Origin: a virus
IMG/VR virus record: IMGVR_UViG_3300012931_000058
Coordinates: 1 to 31,032 of that record
DNA length: 31,032 nucleotides
Reading direction: 5' to 3' (one strand)
In this document: piece by piece, positions 21,828-30,861 of the stretch
How positions within the stretch are numbered: position 1 is the first letter of the stretch
Layout: every line of letters begins with the position of its first letter
Position numbers and translations under genes: made by a program
Notes under the pieces: generated by a model
Told to the model about the DNA's origin: nothing
What the model saw: the letters and a program-made list of their open reading frames with translations, nothing else
Databases searched by the model: none

Positions 21828-22568
21828 ATGACACAAATAACAGGAGATCTCCTTAAAAAGGATTCGCAAACACTTGAACACAATACAAGCGATGAATTAC
21901 AGGTAAAAATAAAAAGCGGCGGAGGACTTAAAAAAACAGCGAGCGGAATTGAAGCCGACATTTCGGATTCTGAAACATCCTCAACAAAAATATGGTCGAG
22001 CGCAAAAACATCGTCGGCAATCGGCTCCGCTGTTGACTCGGCAATTGCGGATACGTTGGTTGGCATAGCCCGCAAAGGAGCTGTAATTAATTTTATAACA
22101 CAAACTGCTTTAGATGCTCTTTCGCCGAATACGAATGATCGTTATGTTATCACAGACGGCGCGAATATAAATAAAATTGCACAATTCAACGGCGCAACAT
22201 GGGATTATACTTCGCCGGTAGAAAACTGGCTGATCATAAATTCAAATGATGACTGTGATTATACATATGATCCTGATACGGCAGCAAATTTCAAATGGAT
22301 TATCTCGGGTACAAAACAAGCCGCAAAACCGAAAACGGAAACATTCACGCTTGACGCCGCCGCGATTGCAGCAAAAAAGGTAACTCTTACCTGGACGCCG
22401 ATTGCAGCGGGCAATGTAAAAGTTTTTCTCGTCGGCGGTATCATACAGCTTAACGTTGTTGATTATTCTATTACGGGCAAAGATGTAAGCTGGAATGGAC
22501 TTGGACTCGAATCACTTTTAGCAGCAGGAAAAATATTAATCATAGATTATCCAACATACGAGTCATAA
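21828..22568 (+). CDS. Tail fibre-like protein with DUF2793-like region
   Basis: A 246-residue protein. The first 75 residues are Ser/Ala-rich and shaft-like (SGIEADISDSETSSTKIWSS). The middle (about 85-140) has NDRYVITDGANINKIAQFNG followed by ATWDYTSP, the pattern of DUF2793-type fibre domains (GDRYIV ... IAxYxNGxWxxxxP). The C-terminal ~65 residues repeat the small domain of the preceding protein (VSWNGLGLESLLAAGK). A role in host attachment is likely. GAGGT precedes the ATG. Confidence 0.65.
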   Translation: MTQITGDLLKKDSQTLEHNTSDELQVKIKSGGGLKKTASGIEADISDSETSSTKIWSSAKTSSAIGSAVDSAIADTLVGIARKGAVINFITQTALDALSPNTNDRYVITDGANINKIAQFNGATWDYTSPVENWLIINSNDDCDYTYDPDTAANFKWIISGTKQAAKPKTETFTLDAAAIAAKKVTLTWTPIAAGNVKVFLVGGIIQLNVVDYSITGKDVSWNGLGLESLLAAGKILIIDYPTYES

Positions 22569-22571
22569 AAA

Positions 22572-23195
22572 ATGTCTTTGATTGAATTTAATTTCATCGA
22601 TAATCATGAAAATATAGAAATAAAAACACCGGGTTTAATAAAAATATTTGCCGGTGATTCTATTCCAGCAGGTTATCTTGAATGCAACGGCGCCGAGGTA
22701 TTAATAGATACTTATCCGGATCTTTATGATGCGATAGGAAATAGTTTCTGCCCGCCGCCATATAGAGAATCCGGTGAAGCTTCGGTTGCAGTAAAAAGCG
22801 GAGGCAATACCGGAGACGGAGCTTTAACAATGAACGAAGACTCGCCGCTTGATAATACAACTCCAGCGGGAACATACACGGTAAGATGCTCATATATTGA
22901 TGCCAGTGATATGGACAAAGCCGAGTTCGAATTAAAGGATCCTGAGAACAACCTTCTTGCGACGATAAAAATTGATGAAGGTTATTGGGGACTATTAAGA
23001 TTTACGATTACCAATGATACAACTGCATTTGCAATTGGCGACGGCTGGGATATAGAAGTTACTGCCGGAGAAATTATAACTCCATCTTGTACGGAGGGTT
23101 ATTTTAGACTTCCTTCTTTAGGAAAATCGTCGCGAGTAACATCGCTTAGCCCTTTCAGTGAAACTATTATTTATAGAAACATTATAAAAACTTGA
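22572..23195 (+). CDS. Tail collar-domain protein with an inserted decoration-like domain
   Basis: A 207-residue protein. Residues about 20-60 match the phage tail collar domain (GLIKIFAGDSIPAGYLECNG ... YPDLYDAIG). The collar then continues near the end with TEGYFRLPSLG (about 174-184). Between the two parts lies a second domain (about 68-168) starting SVAVKSGGNTGDGALT, with GTYTVRCSYI, FELKDP and FAIGDGWDIEV. That is the sequence style of the GNTGNGT modules found in head-decoration and other phage surface proteins. The collar is thus interrupted by a nested domain. Probably receptor-facing. Confidence 0.7.
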   Translation: MSLIEFNFIDNHENIEIKTPGLIKIFAGDSIPAGYLECNGAEVLIDTYPDLYDAIGNSFCPPPYRESGEASVAVKSGGNTGDGALTMNEDSPLDNTTPAGTYTVRCSYIDASDMDKAEFELKDPENNLLATIKIDEGYWGLLRFTITNDTTAFAIGDGWDIEVTAGEIITPSCTEGYFRLPSLGKSSRVTSLSPFSETIIYRNIIKT

Positions 23196-23212
23196 TAAAT
23201 AAAGAGGCTAAA

Positions 23213-23515
23213 ATGGCTGCTGAACAAAGAACCTACATCATCAACAACACAGAATACCATCTTAAAGAAAAATACACACTTAAGGATTGGGGCCGGATTA
23301 TCCAATGCGTTGAAACTTTAGATAAAGATAATATTGAAAAATCAATGATCATCCTTCTTGCAGAAGATAAACTCGGCGATTTGCTGAATTTGATTTTAGA
23401 TAAGCCGATAAGCGGAGATTTGTACGAGGAAGATTTCGACACGGTCAATAAGGTAACCAAGGATTTTTTTTCGAGAAAAAATCCTTTGACGGGAAATACA
23501 ACAAAATCCTCGTAG
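23213..23515 (+). CDS. Tail assembly chaperone, gpG-like (zero frame)
   Basis: A 100-residue protein, MAAEQRTYIINNTEYHLKEK..., immediately ahead of the frameshifted partner and the tape measure, the standard place for the lambda G-type chaperone. It has the beta start and helical body (NIEKSMIILLAEDKLGDLLN) usual for this group. Two slippery heptamers near its end (23464-23470 and 23476-23482) allow a -1 shift into the next frame. ATG 23213 follows AAAGAGG. It binds the tape measure during tail assembly. Confidence 0.75.
   Translation: MAAEQRTYIINNTEYHLKEKYTLKDWGRIIQCVETLDKDNIEKSMIILLAEDKLGDLLNLILDKPISGDLYEEDFDTVNKVTKDFFSRKNPLTGNTTKSS
23464..23482 (+). other. -1 programmed frameshift region (T-TTT-TTT and A-AAA-AAT)
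   Basis: In the zero frame (GAT TTT TTT TCG AGA AAA AAT) two canonical X-XXY-YYZ heptamers lie 12 bases apart, at 23464-23470 and 23476-23482. The -1 frame opens at 23452 after a TAA (23449-23451) and runs to 23778, so both sites are inside the overlap. Confidence 0.75.
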
Positions 23516-23778
23516 AATTAAACGCGGAGTTGATTGACTGTTCGAGGCGGATAAAAAGTTTATCCGAACTTAGTGTTACTTTCTACAAAAACAAATTACA
23601 GCAAACCGAGAACGAAATAATTATTCAAGAGCTTTGCGATAACGATTTAACAAAAAAATCTTTAATTGAAAATTGTGATCGGGACGATGCTTACCATTGG
23701 TTATATGAAAAACGAATTGACAGATTGAACGAACTGCTTATTAAAATTGCACAGCTTGAAAAGTGGCAAAAAAAATAA
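23470..23778 (+). CDS. Tail assembly chaperone extension, gpT-like (-1 frame)
   Basis: This frame has no good start codon. It is open from 23452 and reads FEKKSFDGKYNKILVELNAE... into a helical, charged region ending at 23778, about 102 residues past the shift. Joined to the 23213 frame by a -1 shift it gives a protein of about 187 residues, the classic G-T fusion that together with G wraps the tape measure. An independent start at TTG 23530 or later is possible but has no clear ribosome site. It ends 3 bases before the tape measure. Confidence 0.7.
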   Translation, partial: FEKKSFDGKYNKILVELNAELIDCSRRIKSLSELSVTFYKNKLQQTENEIIIQELCDNDLTKKSLIENCDRDDAYHWLYEKRIDRLNELLIKIAQLEKWQKK

Positions 23779-23781
23779 ACC

Positions 23782-26058
23782 ATGAACAAAATCGAATTAG
23801 AAATAGTAATTAAGGACCAGAACGGCAATGCCACCCTCGTTCTTACAAAGCAGAATGTCAAGGAATTATATAATGCTTTCAAGATTGGCAAAGAGGAAGC
23901 GAGCCAGATGGCTAATTCGGTCTCGCAAGGTTTCACACAAGCTCGCGATATAATCCAGGGATTCAAAGAAACTTACAACGTTATTGTCGATGCATTCAGT
24001 AAACCAATCTCGGTTTTTGTAGATGATGAACAGGCGCAAGTTTCTTTCGAAGTGTTATTAGGCAATGCAGAGAAAGCAAAATCAATGCTTGCTGATCTGA
24101 AAGATTACGGCGCAAAAACTCCTCTTGAATTTACAGACCTGCGTGAGAACGCAAAAACACTTCTTAACTTTAACATAGCCGGTAAAGACATAATGCCAAC
24201 ATTAAAGATGCTCGGCGATGTTAGCGGCGGCGATGCGGAAAAACTTAGATCGTTAACTCTTGCCTATGCACAGGTTCAAAGCACGGGCCGGTTAATGGGA
24301 CAGGATTTATTGCAGTTGATCAACGCGGGGTTTAATCCGCTCCAGGTTATTTCCGAAAAAACCGGCAAGTCGATCGGCGCGTTAAAAAAAGAAATGGAAG
24401 CAGGCGCCATTTCTTCCGATATGATAACCGAAGCATTCAAAGACGTAACGAGCGAAGGCGGAAGATTTTATCAGATGCTTGAAAAGCAGTCCGAAAAACT
24501 CGGCGGGAAAATTTCCAACTTCGGCGATATGATTACGAGCGTACGCAAAGAGACCGGCGACTTGATCGGACGCGCATTGTCACCGCTGTTGGATTTGATA
24601 AGCGGCATAATGGGCAAGATAAATGAAATATCCCCGAGTTTAACCGGGCTAATTGGTCTTGTTGCAACTCTTACAACTGTGATGGTAACTTTGAATGTTA
24701 CAGGTGTAGGGGCAATAATAAAAAATATTGTTACCGGATTTATTCCGGCTTTAACGGCTCTAAAAACAAGCTTGCTTACGTTGCAGCTTACGCTTGGCCC
24801 GGCGGGATGGCTGGCGCTTGGACTTACTGCTATTGCGGGGTTGTGGTTATTGATTGCAAAAAATACGGAGGAAGCGGCACGCGCAAAATTAGATTACTCC
24901 ACTGCAACTGTTGAGCAGATGCAGGCTGAGAAGAAAACACTTGCCGAAGAAATTTTCCGTTTGGAAAAATCTAATGAATCAATGAAAGATTCTGGGCCAA
25001 TGACAGCCGAACATGATTTATTCAAGAAAAATAAAATCAAGATACAACAAATGTGGAGTGAAATAGACAGCTTAAGTGCGCAGATTACATCACGTAATAA
25101 TCCCGGAAAAAAAACACCCGAGAAAACAGACGATGAATTAAAGAAAGAATTTGATCTTGCATTCAAGAAGCTTGAGATAGAACAGAGCCACGCGCGCAAC
25201 ATGCTGCAAATCGAAACCGATAATGAATTCCAATTATTAACATTGCAAAAAGAACAGCTCGAAAAGAAGAAACAACTCTATCAAAAATACGGACAGGATG
25301 TAACAGAGGTTAATTATAAAATCCAGGAAACCCAGGCGGAATTAGAAAATAAACTTGAGAAGTCCGTAAAGCCCAGGGAAGTTGAAAAAGGTAAAATAGA
25401 TCCAAGAATAGAGATGCATGCACTTGGCGAAGAAACGATGACAGAACTAACAAGAAAGCATACAGAGCAAAGAGCAAAATTAACCGAGGACTTAACAAAT
25501 TTTGAAATATGGCTATTCGATGAAAAAGCAACAGCTCAAATGCAAGCTCAATCCGACGTTCTCAATTATCTCGCTGCGAGCTATAATCAATACACAGTAA
25601 TGGCAAAAGCAGCGGCTGTGTTCGAAGCATTATTAAAAGCAAAGCAGGCATTTCTTACAGCTCTCGCAGCATTCCCCCCGCCGTTTGGAGAACTTGCAGC
25701 GATTGGTGTCGCAATAGTTGCAGCAAAACAAGTAAATGATATTATTGCCGCAGAACCGCCAAAGATGAAAGGTTTTAAAGACGGCGGCGCAATTGTAGGC
25801 GAAGATGGTTTGGAGATTATTTCCCCGGCGAAAGAATATGCCGAGGGATTTGCCCAGGTTGCGGCGATGACGAAATTTGCAATTGAAGCAAAGATGGCCG
25901 AACAGACTTTTCAATCTGTTAATCTCGATAAATATTTTTCCGCGCAATTCGAGAAAATAGATCAGTGGCAGAGCGAATTTGTTTTTCGATTTGAAAGCGG
26001 CGAGTTTGTTTCCGGTTCGAATAAATTACAAGCGCAATATAACCGTCTGAAGTTTTAA
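23782..26058 (+). CDS. Tape measure protein
   Basis: A 758-residue protein, the longest of the tail module before the hub. The N-terminal part (about 80-240) matches tape measure domains: KDYGAKTPLEF, the TGRLMGQDLLQLINAGFNPL motif and GAISSDMITEAFKDVTSEGG. Hydrophobic segments follow at about 283-320 and 330-360 and again near 600-650. The centre (about 370-570) is a long charged coiled coil. It sets tail length; at about 1.5 angstrom per residue 758 residues predict roughly 110 nm. No peptidase domain is obvious. Confidence 0.85.
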   Translation: MNKIELEIVIKDQNGNATLVLTKQNVKELYNAFKIGKEEASQMANSVSQGFTQARDIIQGFKETYNVIVDAFSKPISVFVDDEQAQVSFEVLLGNAEKAKSMLADLKDYGAKTPLEFTDLRENAKTLLNFNIAGKDIMPTLKMLGDVSGGDAEKLRSLTLAYAQVQSTGRLMGQDLLQLINAGFNPLQVISEKTGKSIGALKKEMEAGAISSDMITEAFKDVTSEGGRFYQMLEKQSEKLGGKISNFGDMITSVRKETGDLIGRALSPLLDLISGIMGKINEISPSLTGLIGLVATLTTVMVTLNVTGVGAIIKNIVTGFIPALTALKTSLLTLQLTLGPAGWLALGLTAIAGLWLLIAKNTEEAARAKLDYSTATVEQMQAEKKTLAEEIFRLEKSNESMKDSGPMTAEHDLFKKNKIKIQQMWSEIDSLSAQITSRNNPGKKTPEKTDDELKKEFDLAFKKLEIEQSHARNMLQIETDNEFQLLTLQKEQLEKKKQLYQKYGQDVTEVNYKIQETQAELENKLEKSVKPREVEKGKIDPRIEMHALGEETMTELTRKHTEQRAKLTEDLTNFEIWLFDEKATAQMQAQSDVLNYLAASYNQYTVMAKAAAVFEALLKAKQAFLTALAAFPPPFGELAAIGVAIVAAKQVNDIIAAEPPKMKGFKDGGAIVGEDGLEIISPAKEYAEGFAQVAAMTKFAIEAKMAEQTFQSVNLDKYFSAQFEKIDQWQSEFVFRFESGEFVSGSNKLQAQYNRLKF

Positions 26059-26059
26059 C

Positions 26060-27871
26060 ATGGGCACGTTAACAATAAATCTTTCCGATAATCCGATTGC
26101 ATTTGAGCAGCCGGGCGATACAATCACATTCAAGCTTATAAACAGCTTCTCTGTTTATTCCGGCACTGAAGAGCATACATTAATAGATTTCGGCAGCTTT
26201 GAGCTTGGCAGTGATGATGAAGACGAAAGTGTTTTTTTCCCTGGTAATATTGACGTTAGTTTTAAACTTGACGCTGACGTTTTTAAATTCGAAAATATTG
26301 TACGTGAATTAAAAACAAAAACAGTCATCGCTCAAATATTTATTAATTCTTCAAAAGTATATAGCGGTTATGTTTCCAACGAAGATGTAACCGGTATGAA
26401 AAATACACAGCTTATTAAATTGAAAATTATCGACCAATTTAAGCGGCTCGAATCTTATGCTTCATCGAATGATGCACTCGTGCCAAATTTATACAGCGAT
26501 CCTCTTGAATATAAAAACATCTTTGATTTAATAAGAGGATTGTTAACAAACGGAGCGGTTTATGCAGATCCATATATTAGCACGATAGTAAATTTACACA
26601 CGCTCGAAGTTCAGATTGAAAGCGGTTGGTATCCTTTTGCAACTTTCGCAACAAGAATATTCCGTTACTTCAATAAAAATATTTTTGAAGATTGTTTACA
26701 GATTCTTAAAGCGCTGATTTATAATTACGGTTGTATTGGCGTAATCGGCTTTGATTGTAAATTTTATATTTATCCGCGAAAATATTACGACGGCGCCGCA
26801 AGTTTTGAGTTGAATCAAACAAATTTAATGTCGGAACCGGAATTAACAACTATCCCGAAGAAAGACAGCTTGATGATGGATGTTTATCGTTTTTATCAAG
26901 TTGCCGGTTCAAGCCCGGCGTCTTATGTTCCCGCAGAGCCGGAAAAATATGTCGGCTTTAAGAGCGATTTATCCGACGATGATAATACAGAAAAAATACA
27001 AATGGTTGATGTCGGCGGTGTTTTACCTTCAGGTTTATATACAGAAGGACAATCATTGTATCTCGGAACGCCTCAAGATTATACTCCGATTTTATATAGA
27101 ATTAAAAAGCCGGATGGAACTTATTTTGAATCGACAAAACTGTATGAATTAGTATCGGAATATATTTGGAGCGCCATCGGCGAGGATAGAAAAAATTATT
27201 CGGTTGATGTTAAGGGCAGCTTCAGAGATATACACTTTGGACAGTTTTATTATTTTGCAGATAACCCTACGCAATTTTACCGGCTTAGAAAAGCAGCTTA
27301 TAATCTAAAGACAAAAACTGCAACGCTTGATTTAATTGACGCAACAAACATTGAAATAAACCCAAGCCTGGAAGTACAAATAAATCATTTAATAGATGCG
27401 CCCACAGCAACGTTGGAAAATGATCTGTTCACTATTTCTATCGAAAGCATTTGGCGGTTGCGATCGGATGAAAAAGTTTATGCGGTATTTGACAATTTTT
27501 TTGCAACATCTCCGAGCACATTAACTTTATACAACGGCACATCAATAACAATCCCGATCGACCAGCGAGATAAAGTTGCAAAATCGGTAAAGAATTATAT
27601 CGTTTACTTAGCTGTTGCTAAAAACGGGAATGCGCCGCAATATTCTTATCCAAACGCTGATGATAACCAGGCAGATTGGTATCTAATTGATCATTACCCA
27701 GATTCTAATCATTACGATCCGGAATACCAGTATAAATTTTTATTACCGGATCTAAGTGTAATTCACAAAAAATTTTGGCTTTGGATGGGAGTACAACTAA
27801 AAAACGCGCCGGTGATTTTTGGAATACGTCGACATCCTAAATTAGGATGGAGTCATGGAGAAGAAAAATGA
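26060..27871 (+). CDS. Tail hub/baseplate protein
   Basis: A 603-residue protein directly after the tape measure. Its N-terminal ~60 residues (INLSDNPIAFEQPGDTITFK) and the middle (NKNIFEDCLQILKALIYNYGCIGVIGFDCKFYI, about 209-241) fit the layout of distal tail/hub proteins. In those an immunoglobulin-like front part precedes a gp27-like ring domain. The C-terminal ~150 residues are beta-rich with many Tyr/Trp and Asp. No enzymatic motif seen. Likely forms the tail tip, adjoining the fibre encoded two genes downstream. Confidence 0.6.
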   Translation: MGTLTINLSDNPIAFEQPGDTITFKLINSFSVYSGTEEHTLIDFGSFELGSDDEDESVFFPGNIDVSFKLDADVFKFENIVRELKTKTVIAQIFINSSKVYSGYVSNEDVTGMKNTQLIKLKIIDQFKRLESYASSNDALVPNLYSDPLEYKNIFDLIRGLLTNGAVYADPYISTIVNLHTLEVQIESGWYPFATFATRIFRYFNKNIFEDCLQILKALIYNYGCIGVIGFDCKFYIYPRKYYDGAASFELNQTNLMSEPELTTIPKKDSLMMDVYRFYQVAGSSPASYVPAEPEKYVGFKSDLSDDDNTEKIQMVDVGGVLPSGLYTEGQSLYLGTPQDYTPILYRIKKPDGTYFESTKLYELVSEYIWSAIGEDRKNYSVDVKGSFRDIHFGQFYYFADNPTQFYRLRKAAYNLKTKTATLDLIDATNIEINPSLEVQINHLIDAPTATLENDLFTISIESIWRLRSDEKVYAVFDNFFATSPSTLTLYNGTSITIPIDQRDKVAKSVKNYIVYLAVAKNGNAPQYSYPNADDNQADWYLIDHYPDSNHYDPEYQYKFLLPDLSVIHKKFWLWMGVQLKNAPVIFGIRRHPKLGWSHGEEK

Positions 27872-28227
27872 GTTTGATCGGCCCATTTATAAACAGCGGT
27901 AATGTTTATGTTTTTGAAGAGCTGGCCGTACCGTGTGAAATTGATCTTGGCTCTATACCGCGGATGCAATTCTTTGAAGAGTTAAAATGTATCGTTGAAA
28001 CCCCGGCGCCCCTTGGGACAACATTCAAGGTAATAGATCAAAACGACACAGAGATTACAAAGATTACAAAAAAAATATTTCCCGATCGGCAAGGTATTTT
28101 TTCAGCTACAAATATTCTCACGACGGATGCCAATACAGAAGTTTCATTACGCGGAATATTTGAAGGCCCGGCGGGCACAGTAAGTTTATTCTTTATTAAA
28201 AAACTTTGGAGGAAAGCAAATGAATAG
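27868..28227 (+). CDS. Small tail-tip protein
   Basis: A 119-residue beta-rich protein starting MSLIGPFINSGNVYVF. ATG 27868 overlaps the hub stop (ATGA), with GGAGAAG just upstream. The frame is open a little further upstream, but only inside the hub gene. The end overlaps the fibre gene by 8 bases. Probably links hub and fibre. No family recognised. Confidence 0.55.
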   Translation: MSLIGPFINSGNVYVFEELAVPCEIDLGSIPRMQFFEELKCIVETPAPLGTTFKVIDQNDTEITKITKKIFPDRQGIFSATNILTTDANTEVSLRGIFEGPAGTVSLFFIKKLWRKANE

Positions 28228-30838
28228 GAATGTTTTATTCAAATCTGTAATGCTCTTTTTTATAATGAGCATTTTGTCTTTATCAAATATTTCGGCTCAA
28301 TCAACAAACACAATTGATGCCGACGGGACAACTGCCGATCAATTTTATATAGGGAATGATTCAACGGCTAAAGCTGCTGTCGGTATTCCGCAATATGAAG
28401 CCCCGACAAAAAACTGGACGATCGGAGATAAACTTATTTCCGGATCACAATCATTCGCAAGCGGATGGACAGGTGCGGGCTGGCAGCTCGGATATGACGA
28501 TTCCTCCGGTTACACGCTTGAATTAGATAATTTAATTCTACGCCACGGTTTGACAGTAAACGAGCTGATTGTAAATAAAATAAATGCTCAAACGGGGAAT
28601 GTGTTTTTCTCTTCAACGGGACGGGTAAAAGGCGCTTTCGGAAATTTTGTCTTTGTTGAAAACCCGGATAGCGATGGAACCAGTCCTTTTGATGTTGACG
28701 ATATAATAATGACACAAGTATTTAATATGAGCGGAAGTACAATCATTCGAGATGCAAAGGCACGGGTTATAACAAAAACGTTTGCTGCCAATATGATCCG
28801 CCTATATGTAAATTATTATACAAGCGATGTTTTTCAACCAGGCGATGTTATTGTTAGAATAGGGAACACCTCAAATACTGCAAGACAGAATTCAATTTAC
28901 TTCGCAACTTCGGGTTCCAATACTCCATATATGGATATGATTTCTGGCGTTGCTTCAGTAAGCGATTTTACATCATTTAACAAAGTTATTGTACGAGTTG
29001 GTAATCTCACTGGAATAAATGATCCCGATTTGGGTTCACTTAGCGGCGATGGCGTATATATAAATAATGCATATATAAAAGGTCATTTGATAGCAACAAA
29101 TCCGGAAGATTTTATCCAAATTGTTTATTGGGATGATATTAATAATAAACCTACATATACTAATTCGCCTACGGGTTCGGGACTTTATCTTAGCGGTTCT
29201 AATTTTGGTTTTTATAATGCTACTCAATTCCCGTCGGATCCATGGCGCACTTACATGGATAACCAGGGACGTCTTTATTTAAAAGGAAATTCCAGCAATA
29301 CACTAACATGGGATGGCTCTGCGCTTAATATCAATGCAACCTTTGCAGGCAATGGGAATGCACTAACTATTTCAGCTAACTCAACAATAACAGGTATCAA
29401 TAGCACTCTTTCAACACATACAACTCAAATAAGTCAGAATACAAACGCAATTACTTTCAAAGCCGATCAGGTTGATTTGGACGAGGCATTTGATACTTTA
29501 TCAGTTCATAATTCCAGGATATTACAAAACGCACAGAGTATAACAACAAAAGTATCAGAAACTTCTTTTAATACTTTATCCGGAACAGTATCAACTCACA
29601 CTTCGCAGATTACACAAATGGCAACAGATATTTCGTTACGACTTTTGGAGAGTGATTTCAGCGGCTACAATATAATTTCCGAGATTAATTTAACAACATC
29701 CGGCGCAAGGATTGCCGGTAAAACAATCACCCTTGATGGGGATGTGAATGTTACAGGGACCTTCAGTGTCAACGGGCAATTAATTACACCAGGAAGTATC
29801 ACATACGATAAATTAAGCGTGGCCAATCTTAGCGCTATAAGCGCGACCCTCGGAAGCGCTATTGTCGGCACATCTTCAACGGTGGGATATTTGCAATCAT
29901 ATGATTATGTAAGTGGCTCAACAGGATGGAAGATCGCAAAAGGATTGGCTGAGTTCAACGGCGCGACGTTAAAGGGTTCGACGATTACAAGCGGGACAAT
30001 CCAAACCGCTGCAAGCGGACAGAGAATAACTATAAATGAAAGTGGGTATGCTAACACATTGCGGTTCTATGATGGCAGCAATAATTTAGCAGGGGGTATT
30101 TCCGCTTCTACATCAGGCGGTTATCCCATCTTGAATTTTACGGCTTATGATGTAAGATTCGCAGCGGCTTATGTAAGAAATAGTGGAGATATTATTTCAA
30201 GTCAAGTTGTGAGTGCCCTTGGAGGTTTTGAGGGTGGCTCAGCAGATCAATTCGTTGTAAATTCATCTGGACAACTTGTTTGCGTAAATAATATGTTGGC
30301 AACATCAGGATATGCTTTAGTTGGAGACGGAACGAGTTTTACACCTATTGATTTACTTGGTGGTACTTTATCATGGACAGGCGCTCATACATGGACTAAA
30401 AGTGTTTCAGGTAGTTATTATAATATTGTCTCAAATACCGAGACAAGTAATGCCTCAGCTTTGTCGGGTTTTTATGCGAAGGCAAATCAATCAAGTTCCC
30501 AAGCCGGGGTTGCTATGCAGGCATTCGCTAGTCAATATTCTGACGCAACGCTTGCGGGTTTCGGGCGAATAGCTACCGATGGATCGCTGAACGGCTTGGT
30601 ATTAGGTGTTGGGACGAGCGATATAATAAGTTTTAGAATAAACAATGTTGAAAAAGCGAAGGTGAATTCGAGTGGTATCGATGCTGTTGCTTATTATGAT
30701 AACGGAACTTTGAAGTATTTATCATCCGGCTGGGGCGCAAAATCCGCAGCTATTGGAACGACTTCTACGGGGACAGTCCTATATTCGAGAAGTAAATCCA
30801 TAAACGGGGTAACGGTAAACGTAGTTACGCTTGATTGA
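28220..30838 (+). CDS. J-like central tail fibre with N-terminal signal peptide
   Basis: The protein has 872 residues. Residues 1-27 form a textbook Sec signal peptide: Lys8, a hydrophobic core VMLFFIMSILSLSNI and ISA|Q. The rest is Ser/Thr/Asn/Gly-rich. Repeated heptad-like turns at about 390-480 (HTTQISQNTNAITFKADQVD; THTSQITQMATDISLRLLES) are typical fibre coiled coils. The part at about 530-600 (PGSITYDKLSVANLSAISA, then GWKIAKGLAEFNGATLKGSTI) matches the end region of lambda J-type central fibres. No intramolecular chaperone peptidase (S74) is visible at the C-terminus. It determines host attachment. A signal peptide is unexpected for a virion protein. GGAGG precedes the ATG. Confidence 0.75.
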   Translation: MNRNVLFKSVMLFFIMSILSLSNISAQSTNTIDADGTTADQFYIGNDSTAKAAVGIPQYEAPTKNWTIGDKLISGSQSFASGWTGAGWQLGYDDSSGYTLELDNLILRHGLTVNELIVNKINAQTGNVFFSSTGRVKGAFGNFVFVENPDSDGTSPFDVDDIIMTQVFNMSGSTIIRDAKARVITKTFAANMIRLYVNYYTSDVFQPGDVIVRIGNTSNTARQNSIYFATSGSNTPYMDMISGVASVSDFTSFNKVIVRVGNLTGINDPDLGSLSGDGVYINNAYIKGHLIATNPEDFIQIVYWDDINNKPTYTNSPTGSGLYLSGSNFGFYNATQFPSDPWRTYMDNQGRLYLKGNSSNTLTWDGSALNINATFAGNGNALTISANSTITGINSTLSTHTTQISQNTNAITFKADQVDLDEAFDTLSVHNSRILQNAQSITTKVSETSFNTLSGTVSTHTSQITQMATDISLRLLESDFSGYNIISEINLTTSGARIAGKTITLDGDVNVTGTFSVNGQLITPGSITYDKLSVANLSAISATLGSAIVGTSSTVGYLQSYDYVSGSTGWKIAKGLAEFNGATLKGSTITSGTIQTAASGQRITINESGYANTLRFYDGSNNLAGGISASTSGGYPILNFTAYDVRFAAAYVRNSGDIISSQVVSALGGFEGGSADQFVVNSSGQLVCVNNMLATSGYALVGDGTSFTPIDLLGGTLSWTGAHTWTKSVSGSYYNIVSNTETSNASALSGFYAKANQSSSQAGVAMQAFASQYSDATLAGFGRIATDGSLNGLVLGVGTSDIISFRINNVEKAKVNSSGIDAVAYYDNGTLKYLSSGWGAKSAAIGTTSTGTVLYSRSKSINGVTVNVVTLD

Positions 30839-30861
30839 TATTGGCATTTTGACATATATTT

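Noticed and set aside
19680-30838. Contractile tail (Mu-type myovirus)
   Set aside because: No sheath, baseplate wedge or spike gene seen; gene order and tail chaperone frameshift fit a siphovirus.
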